IMG/VR virus record: IMGVR_UViG_3300047562_003294
Coordinates: 1-41,401 of that record
Strand: one strand, 5' to 3'
Origin: a virus
DNA length: 41,401 nucleotides
Shown: positions 31,888-37,358 of the stretch, piece after piece
Position numbering within the stretch: the stretch's first letter is position 1
How the letters are laid out: the number at the start of each line of letters is the position of its first letter
The notes under the pieces: model-generated
Databases searched by the model: none
Told to the model about the DNA's origin: nothing
Seen by the model: the letters and a program-made list of their open reading frames with translations, nothing else
Position numbers and translations under genes: made by a program

Positions 31888-31960
31888 TAGCGCGAGTGGG
31901 ATTCGAACCCACACTGTATTGATTTTGAGTCAATTGACTCTGCCGTTGGTCTACCGCGCC
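31888..31960 (-). tRNA. tRNA, anticodon CAA (Leu by anticodon), class I shape
   Basis: Acceptor GGCGCGG/TCGCGCT (G1-U72), stem ATTGA/TCAAT, loop CTCAAAA with CAA, T-loop TTCGAAT, A73. The variable loop has only five bases, whereas bacterial tRNA-Leu has a long arm, so its charging identity is uncertain. Confidence 0.8.
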
Positions 31961-31965
31961 ATTTA

Positions 31966-32514
31966 TTAGAGAACTTTTGAGCAGTAATCGTACATGGCGA
32001 TTCCGCTTGCTGTTCCTACATTGAGTGATCTTACGCTTCCATACTGTCTAATATACACGATGTCGTTACACAAGTCAAGTAGTTCTTCGGGAATTCCCAC
32101 TTGTTCCTGTCCAAAGATCATCAGCGTGTGTTCGTTCTTGGGCCACTGATAGTTGTTGATAGGTGTGGCGTTTCTTACATTATCAATACCGACGATACGA
32201 ACATACTTGTGCTCGTCCACAAGTTCACGAATAGAGTTCTTTACATCGGCGATCTCTTTCACATGGCGAAAATTCATATAGTTATGAGTTCCGACCGTGC
32301 CGCGGCGATCATATTGCTTCTTGCCGTAGATCCAAACACTCTTTGCAAGAAATGCATTTGTGTTGCGAATGACAGTAGCAATATTGAAATCATTGCCAAG
32401 ATTGCTGCAAAGCACAGTGAAGTTGTTGCGCTTTGTGTCAAGATCGGCAAGAATGGCTTCATGCGACCAATAGTGATAAGGGTCGATGATGTTACGAGTT
32501 TCTGCGATGCTCAT
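31966..32514 (-). CDS. SpoU/TrmH-family RNA 2'-O-methyltransferase
   Basis: 182 residues with the three SPOUT motifs: NIATVIRNTNAF (N and R of motif 1), LMIFGQEQVGIPEELL (FGxExxG) and YGSVRSLNVGTASGIAMYDY (SLN motif 3). Such knotted enzymes methylate ribose in tRNA or rRNA. Its gene ends five bases from the class I CAA tRNA and sits amid fourteen tRNA genes, so a phage or host tRNA is the likely target. It lacks an N-terminal RNA-binding domain. ATGA overlap with the small membrane protein gene. Confidence 0.85.
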   Translation of the reverse strand: MSIAETRNIIDPYHYWSHEAILADLDTKRNNFTVLCSNLGNDFNIATVIRNTNAFLAKSVWIYGKKQYDRRGTVGTHNYMNFRHVKEIADVKNSIRELVDEHKYVRIVGIDNVRNATPINNYQWPKNEHTLMIFGQEQVGIPEELLDLCNDIVYIRQYGSVRSLNVGTASGIAMYDYCSKVL

Positions 32515-32645
32515 ACGAAAAACATTTTAATAAACAAGGTAGCGTAACAAATTACATTCAGAAAAAATGAAAACAATGCTATTGCCGTTGCTATACGGGT
32601 TTCGTAGTATATTTTATCAATATACTTTTTATCTTCTTCTGTCAT
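32511..32645 (-). CDS. 44-residue single-pass membrane protein
   Basis: MTEEDKKYIDKIYYETRIAT then AIALFSFFLNVICYATLFIK: a charged head and one transmembrane helix. The stop overlaps the SpoU start (ATGA), which supports reality, but no clear ribosome site precedes the ATG. Function unknown; small membrane proteins of this kind can block superinfection or lysis. Confidence 0.5.
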   Translation of the reverse strand: MTEEDKKYIDKIYYETRIATAIALFSFFLNVICYATLFIKMFFV

Positions 32646-32702
32646 AAAGGAAATGATGGCGTTTCCACCACCATTTCCGTGTGCCAAGATTATTCAATCT
32701 AA

Positions 32703-33506
32703 TCAGAACTTAAAACTGATGCCAGCAGATAGGACCACATTTAGGTCCGCTGATTGAGCATCATATACAACTGGGACATCCACAGATGCATTAAAAATTG
32801 CATTCTTGGAGAAATTCCAAGAAACTTCTGGTCCTACGAGGAACACAGAACTACTTCCAGAGTATCCTTGTTCTGCATTAACAGAAACAACAAACTCATC
32901 GTTCATAACATAAGAAAGAGTGGTCACACCACCGTAAACATCATCGTTGACAAATCCTCCAAACACTGGAGAATAAGTGTATTCATCAACGAATGAATAA
33001 GTGAAAGTTTGATTGAGAGCAATATTGCCCCAAGCAACACCTGCTTCACCGCCGACATACACAACAACATCACTGGACGAGTAAGCACCCTGAAGTGGGA
33101 TCTTACTACCGACAACGAAATCAAGAGTTGCGAAATCTGTCTTGAGGAAATCGCACTTACTATCAATCAGATTATAAGTGAGGGAAAAATCTAAATCGCC
33201 CAAACCTGTACCAGAAACATCATTCACTCCATCATTGAGTTGCCAGGCAAACTCGCTTGGATTGTATGACTTATTCTGGTCATTAAACAGAGAAATAGAA
33301 GCACCCAACTCGATTTTCTCATCGACTGTGTATGCAAACTTCTCTGTTACGGCAACAATATTGCCATCTTCGAAATTGAAAAGGGAAACATCCGATGCAA
33401 GATCGAACTTAAACCCATTACAACATTCCTTTGCTGGCTGCGTCTCTTGTGCTGCGGCAACTCCGCAGGAAAGAACGGCAGCCAAATATGCTAAACTATA
33501 CTTCAT
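32703..33506 (-). CDS. phage-encoded outer-membrane beta-barrel protein
   Basis: 267 residues from ATG 33506 (GGAGG nine bases upstream). MKYSLAYLAAVLSCGVAAAQ is a Sec signal peptide with an A-x-A cut site. The mature part alternates amphipathic strands (FKFDLASDVSLFNF, FAYTVDEKIELGASISLF, LGDLDFSLTYNL) and ends AGISFKF, the C-terminal Phe that the Bam machinery recognises. Likely a 12-14-stranded porin-like barrel of the transporter/MetA-degradation type. Could change host permeability, mask a receptor or block competing phages. Composition is GC-richer than the tail genes. Confidence 0.75.
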   Translation of the reverse strand: MKYSLAYLAAVLSCGVAAAQETQPAKECCNGFKFDLASDVSLFNFEDGNIVAVTEKFAYTVDEKIELGASISLFNDQNKSYNPSEFAWQLNDGVNDVSGTGLGDLDFSLTYNLIDSKCDFLKTDFATLDFVVGSKIPLQGAYSSSDVVVYVGGEAGVAWGNIALNQTFTYSFVDEYTYSPVFGGFVNDDVYGGVTTLSYVMNDEFVVSVNAEQGYSGSSSVFLVGPEVSWNFSKNAIFNASVDVPVVYDAQSADLNVVLSAGISFKF

Positions 33507-33537
33507 TTTTGGATCCTCCAATAAGGTTTTATAAAAA

Positions 33538-33560
33538 GTCCCTTCCTTGGCAAAAGGGAC
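33538..33560 (-). terminator. terminator or attenuator in the 5' UTR of the barrel gene
   Basis: Minus-strand GTCCCTT...AAGGGAC hairpin followed by TTTTTAT. It lies between the promoter at 33565-33594 and the barrel ATG, so it would act on that promoter's transcript as well as on the tRNA-Ile transcript. Confidence 0.65.
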
Positions 33561-33564
33561 AGAG

Positions 33565-33594
33565 ATTGTATCTAGGTTAGTTTTCATAAGTCAA
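33565..33594 (-). promoter_or_regulatory. sigma-70-type promoter TTGACT-18-TACAAT
   Basis: The -35 TTGACT abuts the 3' end of tRNA-Ile, and the -10 TACAAT (33565-33570) precedes the attenuator-like hairpin and the barrel gene. Confidence 0.55.
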
Positions 33595-33669
33595 TACGCC
33601 GTCTTGGATTCGAACCAAGTCTTATTCGATTATAAGTCGAACTGAGATAACCAAGACCTCCCACGGCGC
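33595..33669 (-). tRNA. tRNA-Ile (TAT)
   Basis: Acceptor GCGCCGT/ACGGCGT (G1-U72), stem TTCGA/TCGAA, loop CTTATAA with TAT, T-loop TTCGAAT, A73. A genuine UAU anticodon is rare in bacteria, which mostly read AUA with lysidine-modified CAU. Confidence 0.88.
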
Positions 33670-33681
33670 GTTGTTGTATAG

Positions 33682-33709
33682 ATTATACAGCGTTTTCGCT
33701 GCTTGTCAA
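33682..33709 (-). promoter_or_regulatory. sigma-70-type promoter for tRNA-Ile with palindromic spacer
   Basis: TTGACA (33704-33709), 16-base spacer, TATAAT (33682-33687), 12 bases before the tRNA. The spacer holds a perfect inverted repeat CAGCG-AAAA-CGCTG, possibly an operator. The -10 overlaps the stop codon of the nucleotidyltransferase gene. Confidence 0.75.
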
Positions 33710-34126
33710 GTAGTTCTTGAGAATCCAACTAGAAGAGTTCATCTTATAGTCGCCACCCACTCCAAACTCAAAAGAAAGATTGGAGTCGTTCACATCCATC
33801 TCAGGAATGTTCGTTGCAGTTCTATCGCCACCGTTAGCAAAAACGATATGCGTTTCAGGAAAATATTCACGAACGACACGAATCGCGTCCTTAGCACTAT
33901 TATCATCGTCATTAAAACCAATGACCACATCTACATGCCGAATACTTCCAACTATCTCAAATCGTTCGGAGATCGGTAGAAAGAATTTTCCCTTCTTGCG
34001 AGTAAGCCAAGCATCGGAATTCACACCGACAACCAACATATCGCCAAGTTTTCTTGCTGCTCGCATATAGGCAATATGCCCACTGTGGAGTGGATCAAAG
34101 CCACCAGTGATCAATACTGTCTTCAT
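33683..34126 (-). CDS. cytidylyltransferase-type nucleotidyltransferase (RfaE/TagD-like)
   Basis: 147 residues. MKTVLITGGFDPLHSGHIAY carries the H-x-G-H nucleotidyltransferase motif, followed by LGDMLVVGVNSDAWLTRKKG and ISERFEIVGSIRHVDVVIGF, like the C-terminal domain of HldE/RfaE. It activates a phosphorylated sugar or alcohol with ATP or CTP. It lies away from the glycan operon, but may serve lipopolysaccharide heptose or cofactor metabolism. ATGA overlap with the upstream gene; the tRNA-Ile promoter is inside its 3' end. Confidence 0.8.
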   Translation of the reverse strand: MKTVLITGGFDPLHSGHIAYMRAARKLGDMLVVGVNSDAWLTRKKGKFFLPISERFEIVGSIRHVDVVIGFNDDDNSAKDAIRVVREYFPETHIVFANGGDRTATNIPEMDVNDSNLSFEFGVGGDYKMNSSSWILKNYLTSSENAV

Positions 34127-34377
34127 GCTTGCACCTCGTAACTGATCTTGCTTTTCTTGTTGTTCACATGGCCGTTTTCGTTCTTCTGAAAGTAGTTACT
34201 CTTCTGACGATCTTCGTCGTGTCCAAGACGATAATTAACAACCTCGACGCCGAGATCACGCATCTGCTTCTCGGCGATATGATTGTCAAAGCAAAACCTT
34301 ATGATTTCGCCGGCGGTCTTCAGAGCATCTTCTTCACTACCATTAATCGGAATATCAATATGAAGTCGATAAGTCAT
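34123..34377 (-). CDS. 84-residue phage protein, unknown
   Basis: MTYRLHIDIPINGSEEDALK suggests an alpha/beta ferredoxin-like start, followed by GEIIRFCFDNHIAEKQMRDL and a basic disordered tail. GAGGTAAAGA precedes the ATG. Not recognised. Confidence 0.6.
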   Translation of the reverse strand: MTYRLHIDIPINGSEEDALKTAGEIIRFCFDNHIAEKQMRDLGVEVVNYRLGHDEDRQKSNYFQKNENGHVNNKKSKISYEVQA

Positions 34378-34385
34378 TCTTTACC

Positions 34386-34703
34386 TCAGTACGGCCAACG
34401 ATTCTCCTGCGGAATGTAGCCTAGTTGCACAAGTTCTGTCAAAAATTCGTCAATCATGCCAATCGGTATTTCAGAAATAGGCCACTTGACTGGAGATTCC
34501 GTGTTTTCAGCATCTTCGCAAGGTTTGCAATTTTGCGATTGCTTGCACTTCTCCATCTCCGATACGACATGATCTGCTATTCTACAGACATTCATCAGAG
34601 TTTCAAGCGTCTTTGCGGATTGGTAGTACAAATCTTTATTTACAAGATTGTTTTCCTTTCGGGCAAGGGTGCGGAGTTCGTAAATCATTTCTGCTACTTT
34701 CAT
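34386..34703 (-). CDS. 105-residue helical phage protein
   Basis: Helical N-terminal half (VAEMIYELRTLARKENNLVN, KTLETLMNVCRIADHVVSEM), then a cysteine pair region (CKQSQNCKPCEDAE) and a C-terminal MIDEFLTELVQLGYIP helix. Start preceded by AGGAGGACTGCC. No family recognised. Confidence 0.6.
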   Translation of the reverse strand: MKVAEMIYELRTLARKENNLVNKDLYYQSAKTLETLMNVCRIADHVVSEMEKCKQSQNCKPCEDAENTESPVKWPISEIPIGMIDEFLTELVQLGYIPQENRWPY

Positions 34704-34718
34704 GGCAGTCCTCCTATG

Positions 34719-35078
34719 TTAGAGGGACAAAATGCCCTCATCTGTAGTATATTTAATACTTTCGAAGGCTTCCATACACCAAGGCAGACACAATTCGCAC
34801 GGTTTTGCCATACGAAGATTTCCTTCTTTATTGAACCGAATATTCAACAAATGAAGTTTTTTCCCCTTCAACTTTCTAGGAACCTTTCTATATGCATCAA
34901 ATTCAGAATGCATTTCTTCAAAAGGATAGCCAATTTTCTTGGCTTCTGGATGTGTTTTGAAACGATTACACCCAACCGAAATCAATCGGTTCTTGTGGAA
35001 GATTAGAGAAAGATGCTTCTTCTGTCGCGGAATTTGCATACAGAGAGGAAACATTTTTTCGAGATATTGTTCCATCAT
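34719..35078 (-). CDS. cytidine-deaminase-fold protein
   Basis: 119 residues. HLSLIFHKNRLISVGCNRFK, EEMHSEFDAYRKVP and AKPCELCLPWCMEAF give the zinc site of the deaminase superfamily: H-S-E (in place of H-A-E) and P-C-x2-C. Substrate may be a free nucleotide, a base in tRNA or DNA. The ATG is 6 bases after tRNA-Arg with no ribosome site. Confidence 0.65.
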   Translation of the reverse strand: MMEQYLEKMFPLCMQIPRQKKHLSLIFHKNRLISVGCNRFKTHPEAKKIGYPFEEMHSEFDAYRKVPRKLKGKKLHLLNIRFNKEGNLRMAKPCELCLPWCMEAFESIKYTTDEGILSL

Positions 35079-35084
35079 AAAAAG

Positions 35085-35158
35085 CGTCCCTGGCAGGATT
35101 CGAACCTGCGACTTACTGCTTAGAAGGCAGTTACTCTATCCAACTGAGTTACAGAGAC
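35085..35158 (-). tRNA. tRNA-Arg (TCT)
   Basis: Acceptor GTCTCTG/CAGGGAC, stem ACTGC/GCAGT, loop CTTCTAA with TCT, T-loop TTCGAAT, G73. Confidence 0.93.
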
Positions 35159-35163
35159 AAAGA

Positions 35164-35191
35164 AATGTTGGCGGATTTCTCCGCCAACATT
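35164..35191. terminator. strong hairpin terminator
   Basis: 12-bp stem AATGTTGGCGGA/TCCGCCAACATT with a GAAA loop on the minus strand, directly after the stop of the gene at 35192. T-runs are modest on both strands. It separates that gene from tRNA-Arg. Confidence 0.75.
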
Positions 35192-35548
35192 TTAGGTTGC
35201 GAGAGTAAGTTCGGGAGCGGGTGCTTCAACCTTATTGGAAGGAAGAATCAGACCATTTCCGTACTGGGCATTATACTGATTGGTGATCTCTTGTCTAGGC
35301 TCTGTTGCCCAGACAATATTGTTCACATTCAGACTAACACCCTCTTTCTCTGCTACAGTGTAGAGAAGCCATGGCGCCATGCCAAGACCCTTTTCCGCTG
35401 CAACAAGAACAGCAGGATTCTTCACCGTAACCGAGGAGTTCGACCAAACATCCTCACTTACCTTTCCCATCACTTGCTCTCCGCTTACGAGGCCGAGAAG
35501 CATTACCTTTTCCTCCGATTCCTTCACTTCCTTCTTTGCTTTGCTCAT
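35192..35548 (-). CDS. small Sm-like/beta-barrel phage protein
   Basis: 118 residues from ATG 35548. KVMLLGLVSGEQVMGKVSED is an Sm1-like strand pair (h-x-G-x-x-x-G-x-x-h-x-G-x-h) and NPAVLVAAEKGLGMAPWLLY continues it; the C-terminal NGLILPSNKVEAP tail is probably disordered. Proteins of this kind are frequent in marine T4-like phages without assigned function. It overlaps the upstream gene by 95 bases, so its start might be later. Confidence 0.55.
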   Translation of the reverse strand: MSKAKKEVKESEEKVMLLGLVSGEQVMGKVSEDVWSNSSVTVKNPAVLVAAEKGLGMAPWLLYTVAEKEGVSLNVNNIVWATEPRQEITNQYNAQYGNGLILPSNKVEAPAPELTLAT

Positions 35549-35666
35549 TACGAACCTTGCCTTTCTTGGTTTTCTTACCAAAGATTTTGTCCCAGTTTTC
35601 AGACCACTTCTGGTAGTCTACAGGTCTATATGTATCACCTTTACCAGCGCCGTGCATTCCTTCCAT
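35454..35666 (-). CDS. 70-residue conserved small phage protein
   Basis: MEGMHGAGKGDTYRPVDYQK followed by WSENWDKIFGKKTKKGK. The G-K-G-D-x-x-R-P-V-D-...-W-D-x-I-F signature recurs in small proteins of many tailed phages. The second half is basic and overlaps the next gene by 95 bases. GGAGAAATGT precedes the ATG. Unknown function. Confidence 0.65.
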   Translation of the reverse strand: MEGMHGAGKGDTYRPVDYQKWSENWDKIFGKKTKKGKVRNEQSKEGSEGIGGKGNASRPRKRRASDGKGK

Positions 35667-35680
35667 ACATTTCTCCTATA

Positions 35681-35752
35681 AGCCACCTGTGAGATTCGAA
35701 CTCACGACCTTCGCATTACAAATACGAAGCACTACCCCTGTGCTAAGGTGGC
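35681..35752 (-). tRNA. tRNA-Thr (TGT)
   Basis: Acceptor GCCACCT/AGGTGGC, stem TCGTA/TGCGA, loop TTTGTAA with TGT, T-loop TTCGAAT, U73. Confidence 0.93.
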
Positions 35753-35755
35753 AAA

Positions 35756-35826
35756 CTACCCCGCTTGGATTCGAACCAAGAAAAAGAGATCCAAAGTCTC
35801 CTGTGATACCGTTTCACCACGGGGTA
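35756..35826 (-). tRNA. tRNA-Gln (TTG)
   Basis: Acceptor TACCCCG/CGGGGTA, stem GGAGA/TCTCT, loop CTTTGGA with TTG, T-loop TTCGAAT, G73. Three bases from tRNA-Thr. Confidence 0.93.
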
Positions 35827-35862
35827 ATGGATAATGGGGAGTATTTCATCCCCATCATCCAT
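35827..35862. other. hairpin between the winged-helix gene and tRNA-Gln
   Basis: ATGGAT-x-ATGGGG pairs with CCCCAT-x-ATCCAT around a 10-base loop, immediately before the tRNA-Gln 5' end on the minus strand. No U-run follows, so an RNA-processing signal is as likely as a terminator. Confidence 0.4.
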
Positions 35863-35879
35863 CACACTGAATTATTTAT

Positions 35880-36137
35880 TCAGCGACCACCAACGCTGTA
35901 GTTGGACGGACCAACCAGGCGAACGCGCTTCATGCTGTAGCGAGTCTCACCATCGCGGGTGTTGGAAGTCACGATTCGCCAGTTTCCGTAACGCTCAACC
36001 TGCTCCTTGATGTCGGAGATGGTCGCGCGGAAATTCGCAACCTTGAACATCTTCCTGGCCTCCGAAGCGGTAAGACCGCGACCACTGTGAAGATATTCGA
36101 GAACCTGTGACTTCTTACTCTGAGTTGCAGTTGCCAT
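35880..36137 (-). CDS. small winged-helix / HTH protein
   Basis: 85 residues from ATG 36137, nine bases after AGGAGG. SKKSQVLEYLHSGRGLTASE then ARKMFKVANFRATISDIKEQ reads as a helix-turn-helix whose recognition helix is NFRATISDIK, followed by a wing (WRIVTSNTRDGETRYSMKR). Winged-helix proteins of this type are common in phages and could regulate the adjacent tRNA promoters. Confidence 0.65.
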   Translation of the reverse strand: MATATQSKKSQVLEYLHSGRGLTASEARKMFKVANFRATISDIKEQVERYGNWRIVTSNTRDGETRYSMKRVRLVGPSNYSVGGR

Positions 36138-36221
36138 TAGTAGCAACCTCCTAATATTAGACGGCTGTTAGAATTTACAAGAACAAACCCAGCCGTATGG
36201 TCTAGAACTTGTTGTTTGAAA

Positions 36222-36294
36222 TACCCCCAGTAGGGATCGAACCTACGACCTAGAGATTAAAAGTCTCCTACTCTACCAACTGAGTTATAGGGGC
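36222..36294 (-). tRNA. tRNA-Lys (TTT)
   Basis: Acceptor GCCCCTA/TGGGGGT (G1-U72), stem GGAGA/TCTCT, loop CTTTTAA with TTT, T-loop TTCGATC, A73. Directly behind a consensus promoter. Confidence 0.93.
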
Positions 36295-36510
36295 GTGAGA
36301 CAACATTATACACGGTAGTAGTCCTGTTGTCAAACGGTTTTTAGGAGATCCGTAAACTCGCAAACGGTTTTTGTTCGACGCGAAAGAGACCGTAAACTTT
36401 CCGCGTCGTGAAGAGTTCAAAGCACTCAACTGGCTCTTTAAGACCTTCTCAATCTCAACAATAGGTCTAGGACTGCCGCGCCGGCTTGGCCCGATAGTTT
36501 GTCTCTGCAA
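36268..36510 (-). CDS. doubtful 80-codon ORF upstream of tRNA-Lys
   Basis: From TTG 36510: QRQTIGPSRRGSPRPIVEIE and KVLKSQLSALNSSRRGKFTV look protein-like, but there is no ribosome site, the start is not ATG, and the frame runs through the tRNA-Lys promoter and into the tRNA. The segment also folds (CGACGCG..CGCGTCG), so a non-coding role is equally possible. Confidence 0.25.
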   Translation of the reverse strand: MQRQTIGPSRRGSPRPIVEIEKVLKSQLSALNSSRRGKFTVSFASNKNRLRVYGSPKNRLTTGLLPCIMLSHAPITQLVE

Positions 36511-36608
36511 GGAAACAAACCCAAATTTATAATAATACTAATATATCTCAACCAACATTTCTAAATACTATACATTGCACACCTCCGCACTGATTGTCTT
36601 ACGCATAG
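36295..36608. other. 314-base region with promoter, repeats and hairpin
   Basis: Contains the tRNA-Lys promoter, two copies of CAAACGGTTTTT exactly 30 bases apart (36331-36342, 36361-36372), two copies of CCGTAAACT (36350, 36390) and a long inverted repeat built on CGACGCG/CGCGTCG (36376 to about 36408). The right part (36511-36600) is AT-rich; a GGAGG followed by ATG at 36570 opens only a four-codon frame. It may be a regulatory RNA or replication-related element. Confidence 0.4.
36305..36333 (-). promoter_or_regulatory. perfect consensus sigma-70 promoter for tRNA-Lys
   Basis: TTGACA (36328-36333), 17-base spacer, TATAAT (36305-36310), 11 bases before tRNA-Lys. It fully matches the E. coli consensus. 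Confidence 0.9.
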
Positions 36609-36636
36609 ATTATACTTCAGATTCCGATTTAGTCAA
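36609..36636 (-). promoter_or_regulatory. sigma-70-type promoter TTGACT-16-TATAAT
   Basis: -35 at 36631-36636, -10 at 36609-36614. It sits inside the last codons of the gene at 36610-36888, its -10 containing that gene's stop codon, and points into the 36295-36608 region. Confidence 0.7.
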
Positions 36637-36888
36637 GTTAAACTTGTCAACATCCCACAAAAACATTTGGCCTTCTAGATCGCTTGGATCGCAAAAAGTA
36701 TTAATAGCATTATCAATTGCATTTCTAATGGCTACCAATTCTTTTGGAGAATATGCATCCACTGGCTCTTCGATATCAAAATTAGATAATACAAATCCTT
36801 TTTTGGCTGTCATAGGATTTTCAACAAAAACAATTGTTGGTCGAAGATGAGGAAGCGGCCCTTCTGTCAAACTGATAATTTTGGACAT
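36610..36888 (-). CDS. 92-residue phage protein, unknown
   Basis: Start at ATG 36888, nine bases after AAAGGA. SKIISLTEGPLPHLRPTIVF, then VENPMTAKKGFVLSNFDIEE and a helical KELVAIRNAIDNAINTF: alternating strand/helix, single domain. Not recognised. It has its own promoter at 36920-36947 and hosts another in its 3' end. Confidence 0.6.
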   Translation of the reverse strand: MSKIISLTEGPLPHLRPTIVFVENPMTAKKGFVLSNFDIEEPVDAYSPKELVAIRNAIDNAINTFCDPSDLEGQMFLWDVDKFNLTKSESEV

Positions 36889-36919
36889 AATATATTCCTT
36901 TGTTTTAGATGGCACAGTT

Positions 36920-36947
36920 ATTATACTGTTGCTTTTAGAGAAGTCAA
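36920..36947 (-). promoter_or_regulatory. sigma-70-type promoter TTGACT-16-TATAAT
   Basis: -35 at 36942-36947 overlaps the stop codon of the SET-domain gene; -10 at 36920-36925 lies 31 bases before the next ATG. Confidence 0.75.
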
Positions 36948-37357
36948 GTTTTTGATCTGGTTTTCCAGTAATTAGCACCATAAGAAACAAATACCTCATC
37001 CCCCTGCTTGATGTCTTCTTTAGCAACAACTATCAAGGTTTGATTTGAATAATTTATTTCCATATTTGTGTTGGGAGAATCTGAGTGATTGTAAAGAGAT
37101 CCAAAACCCATTGCTAAAAACATATTTTGACCATGTGTTTGACATTCTTTACATTGACAATTAGAAACCCAAGAATAGTCTCTCAATACTTTATCGTATT
37201 GGTACTTCATTCTCCACTCTAGTTTAAGCAATCTAGAAATTTCCAAAAGTTCTCCTTTTGAAATATCTTCTGCTGCAAAAACACCTATACCGTGAATTTG
37301 TGATTTTTTTACATGTAACTTGGACGACACACTATAAACATTATCACTATTGTTCAT
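36944..37357 (-). CDS. SET-domain protein lysine methyltransferase
   Basis: 137 residues. KKSQIHGIGVFAAEDISKGE is the SET opening (G-x-G-h-F-A), FGSLYNHSDSPNTNMEI is the N-H-S pseudoknot motif, and DIKQGDEVFVSYGANYW the final G-D-E-h-x-h-x-Y motif with catalytic tyrosine. A minimal SET domain like that of viral vSET. The insert contains C-x-C-x2-C (NCQCKECQTHG), maybe a zinc knuckle. Its protein target is unknown; host ribosomal or DNA-bound proteins are candidates. Confidence 0.85.
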   Translation of the reverse strand: MNNSDNVYSVSSKLHVKKSQIHGIGVFAAEDISKGELLEISRLLKLEWRMKYQYDKVLRDYSWVSNCQCKECQTHGQNMFLAMGFGSLYNHSDSPNTNMEINYSNQTLIVVAKEDIKQGDEVFVSYGANYWKTRSKT

Positions 37358-37358
37358 T

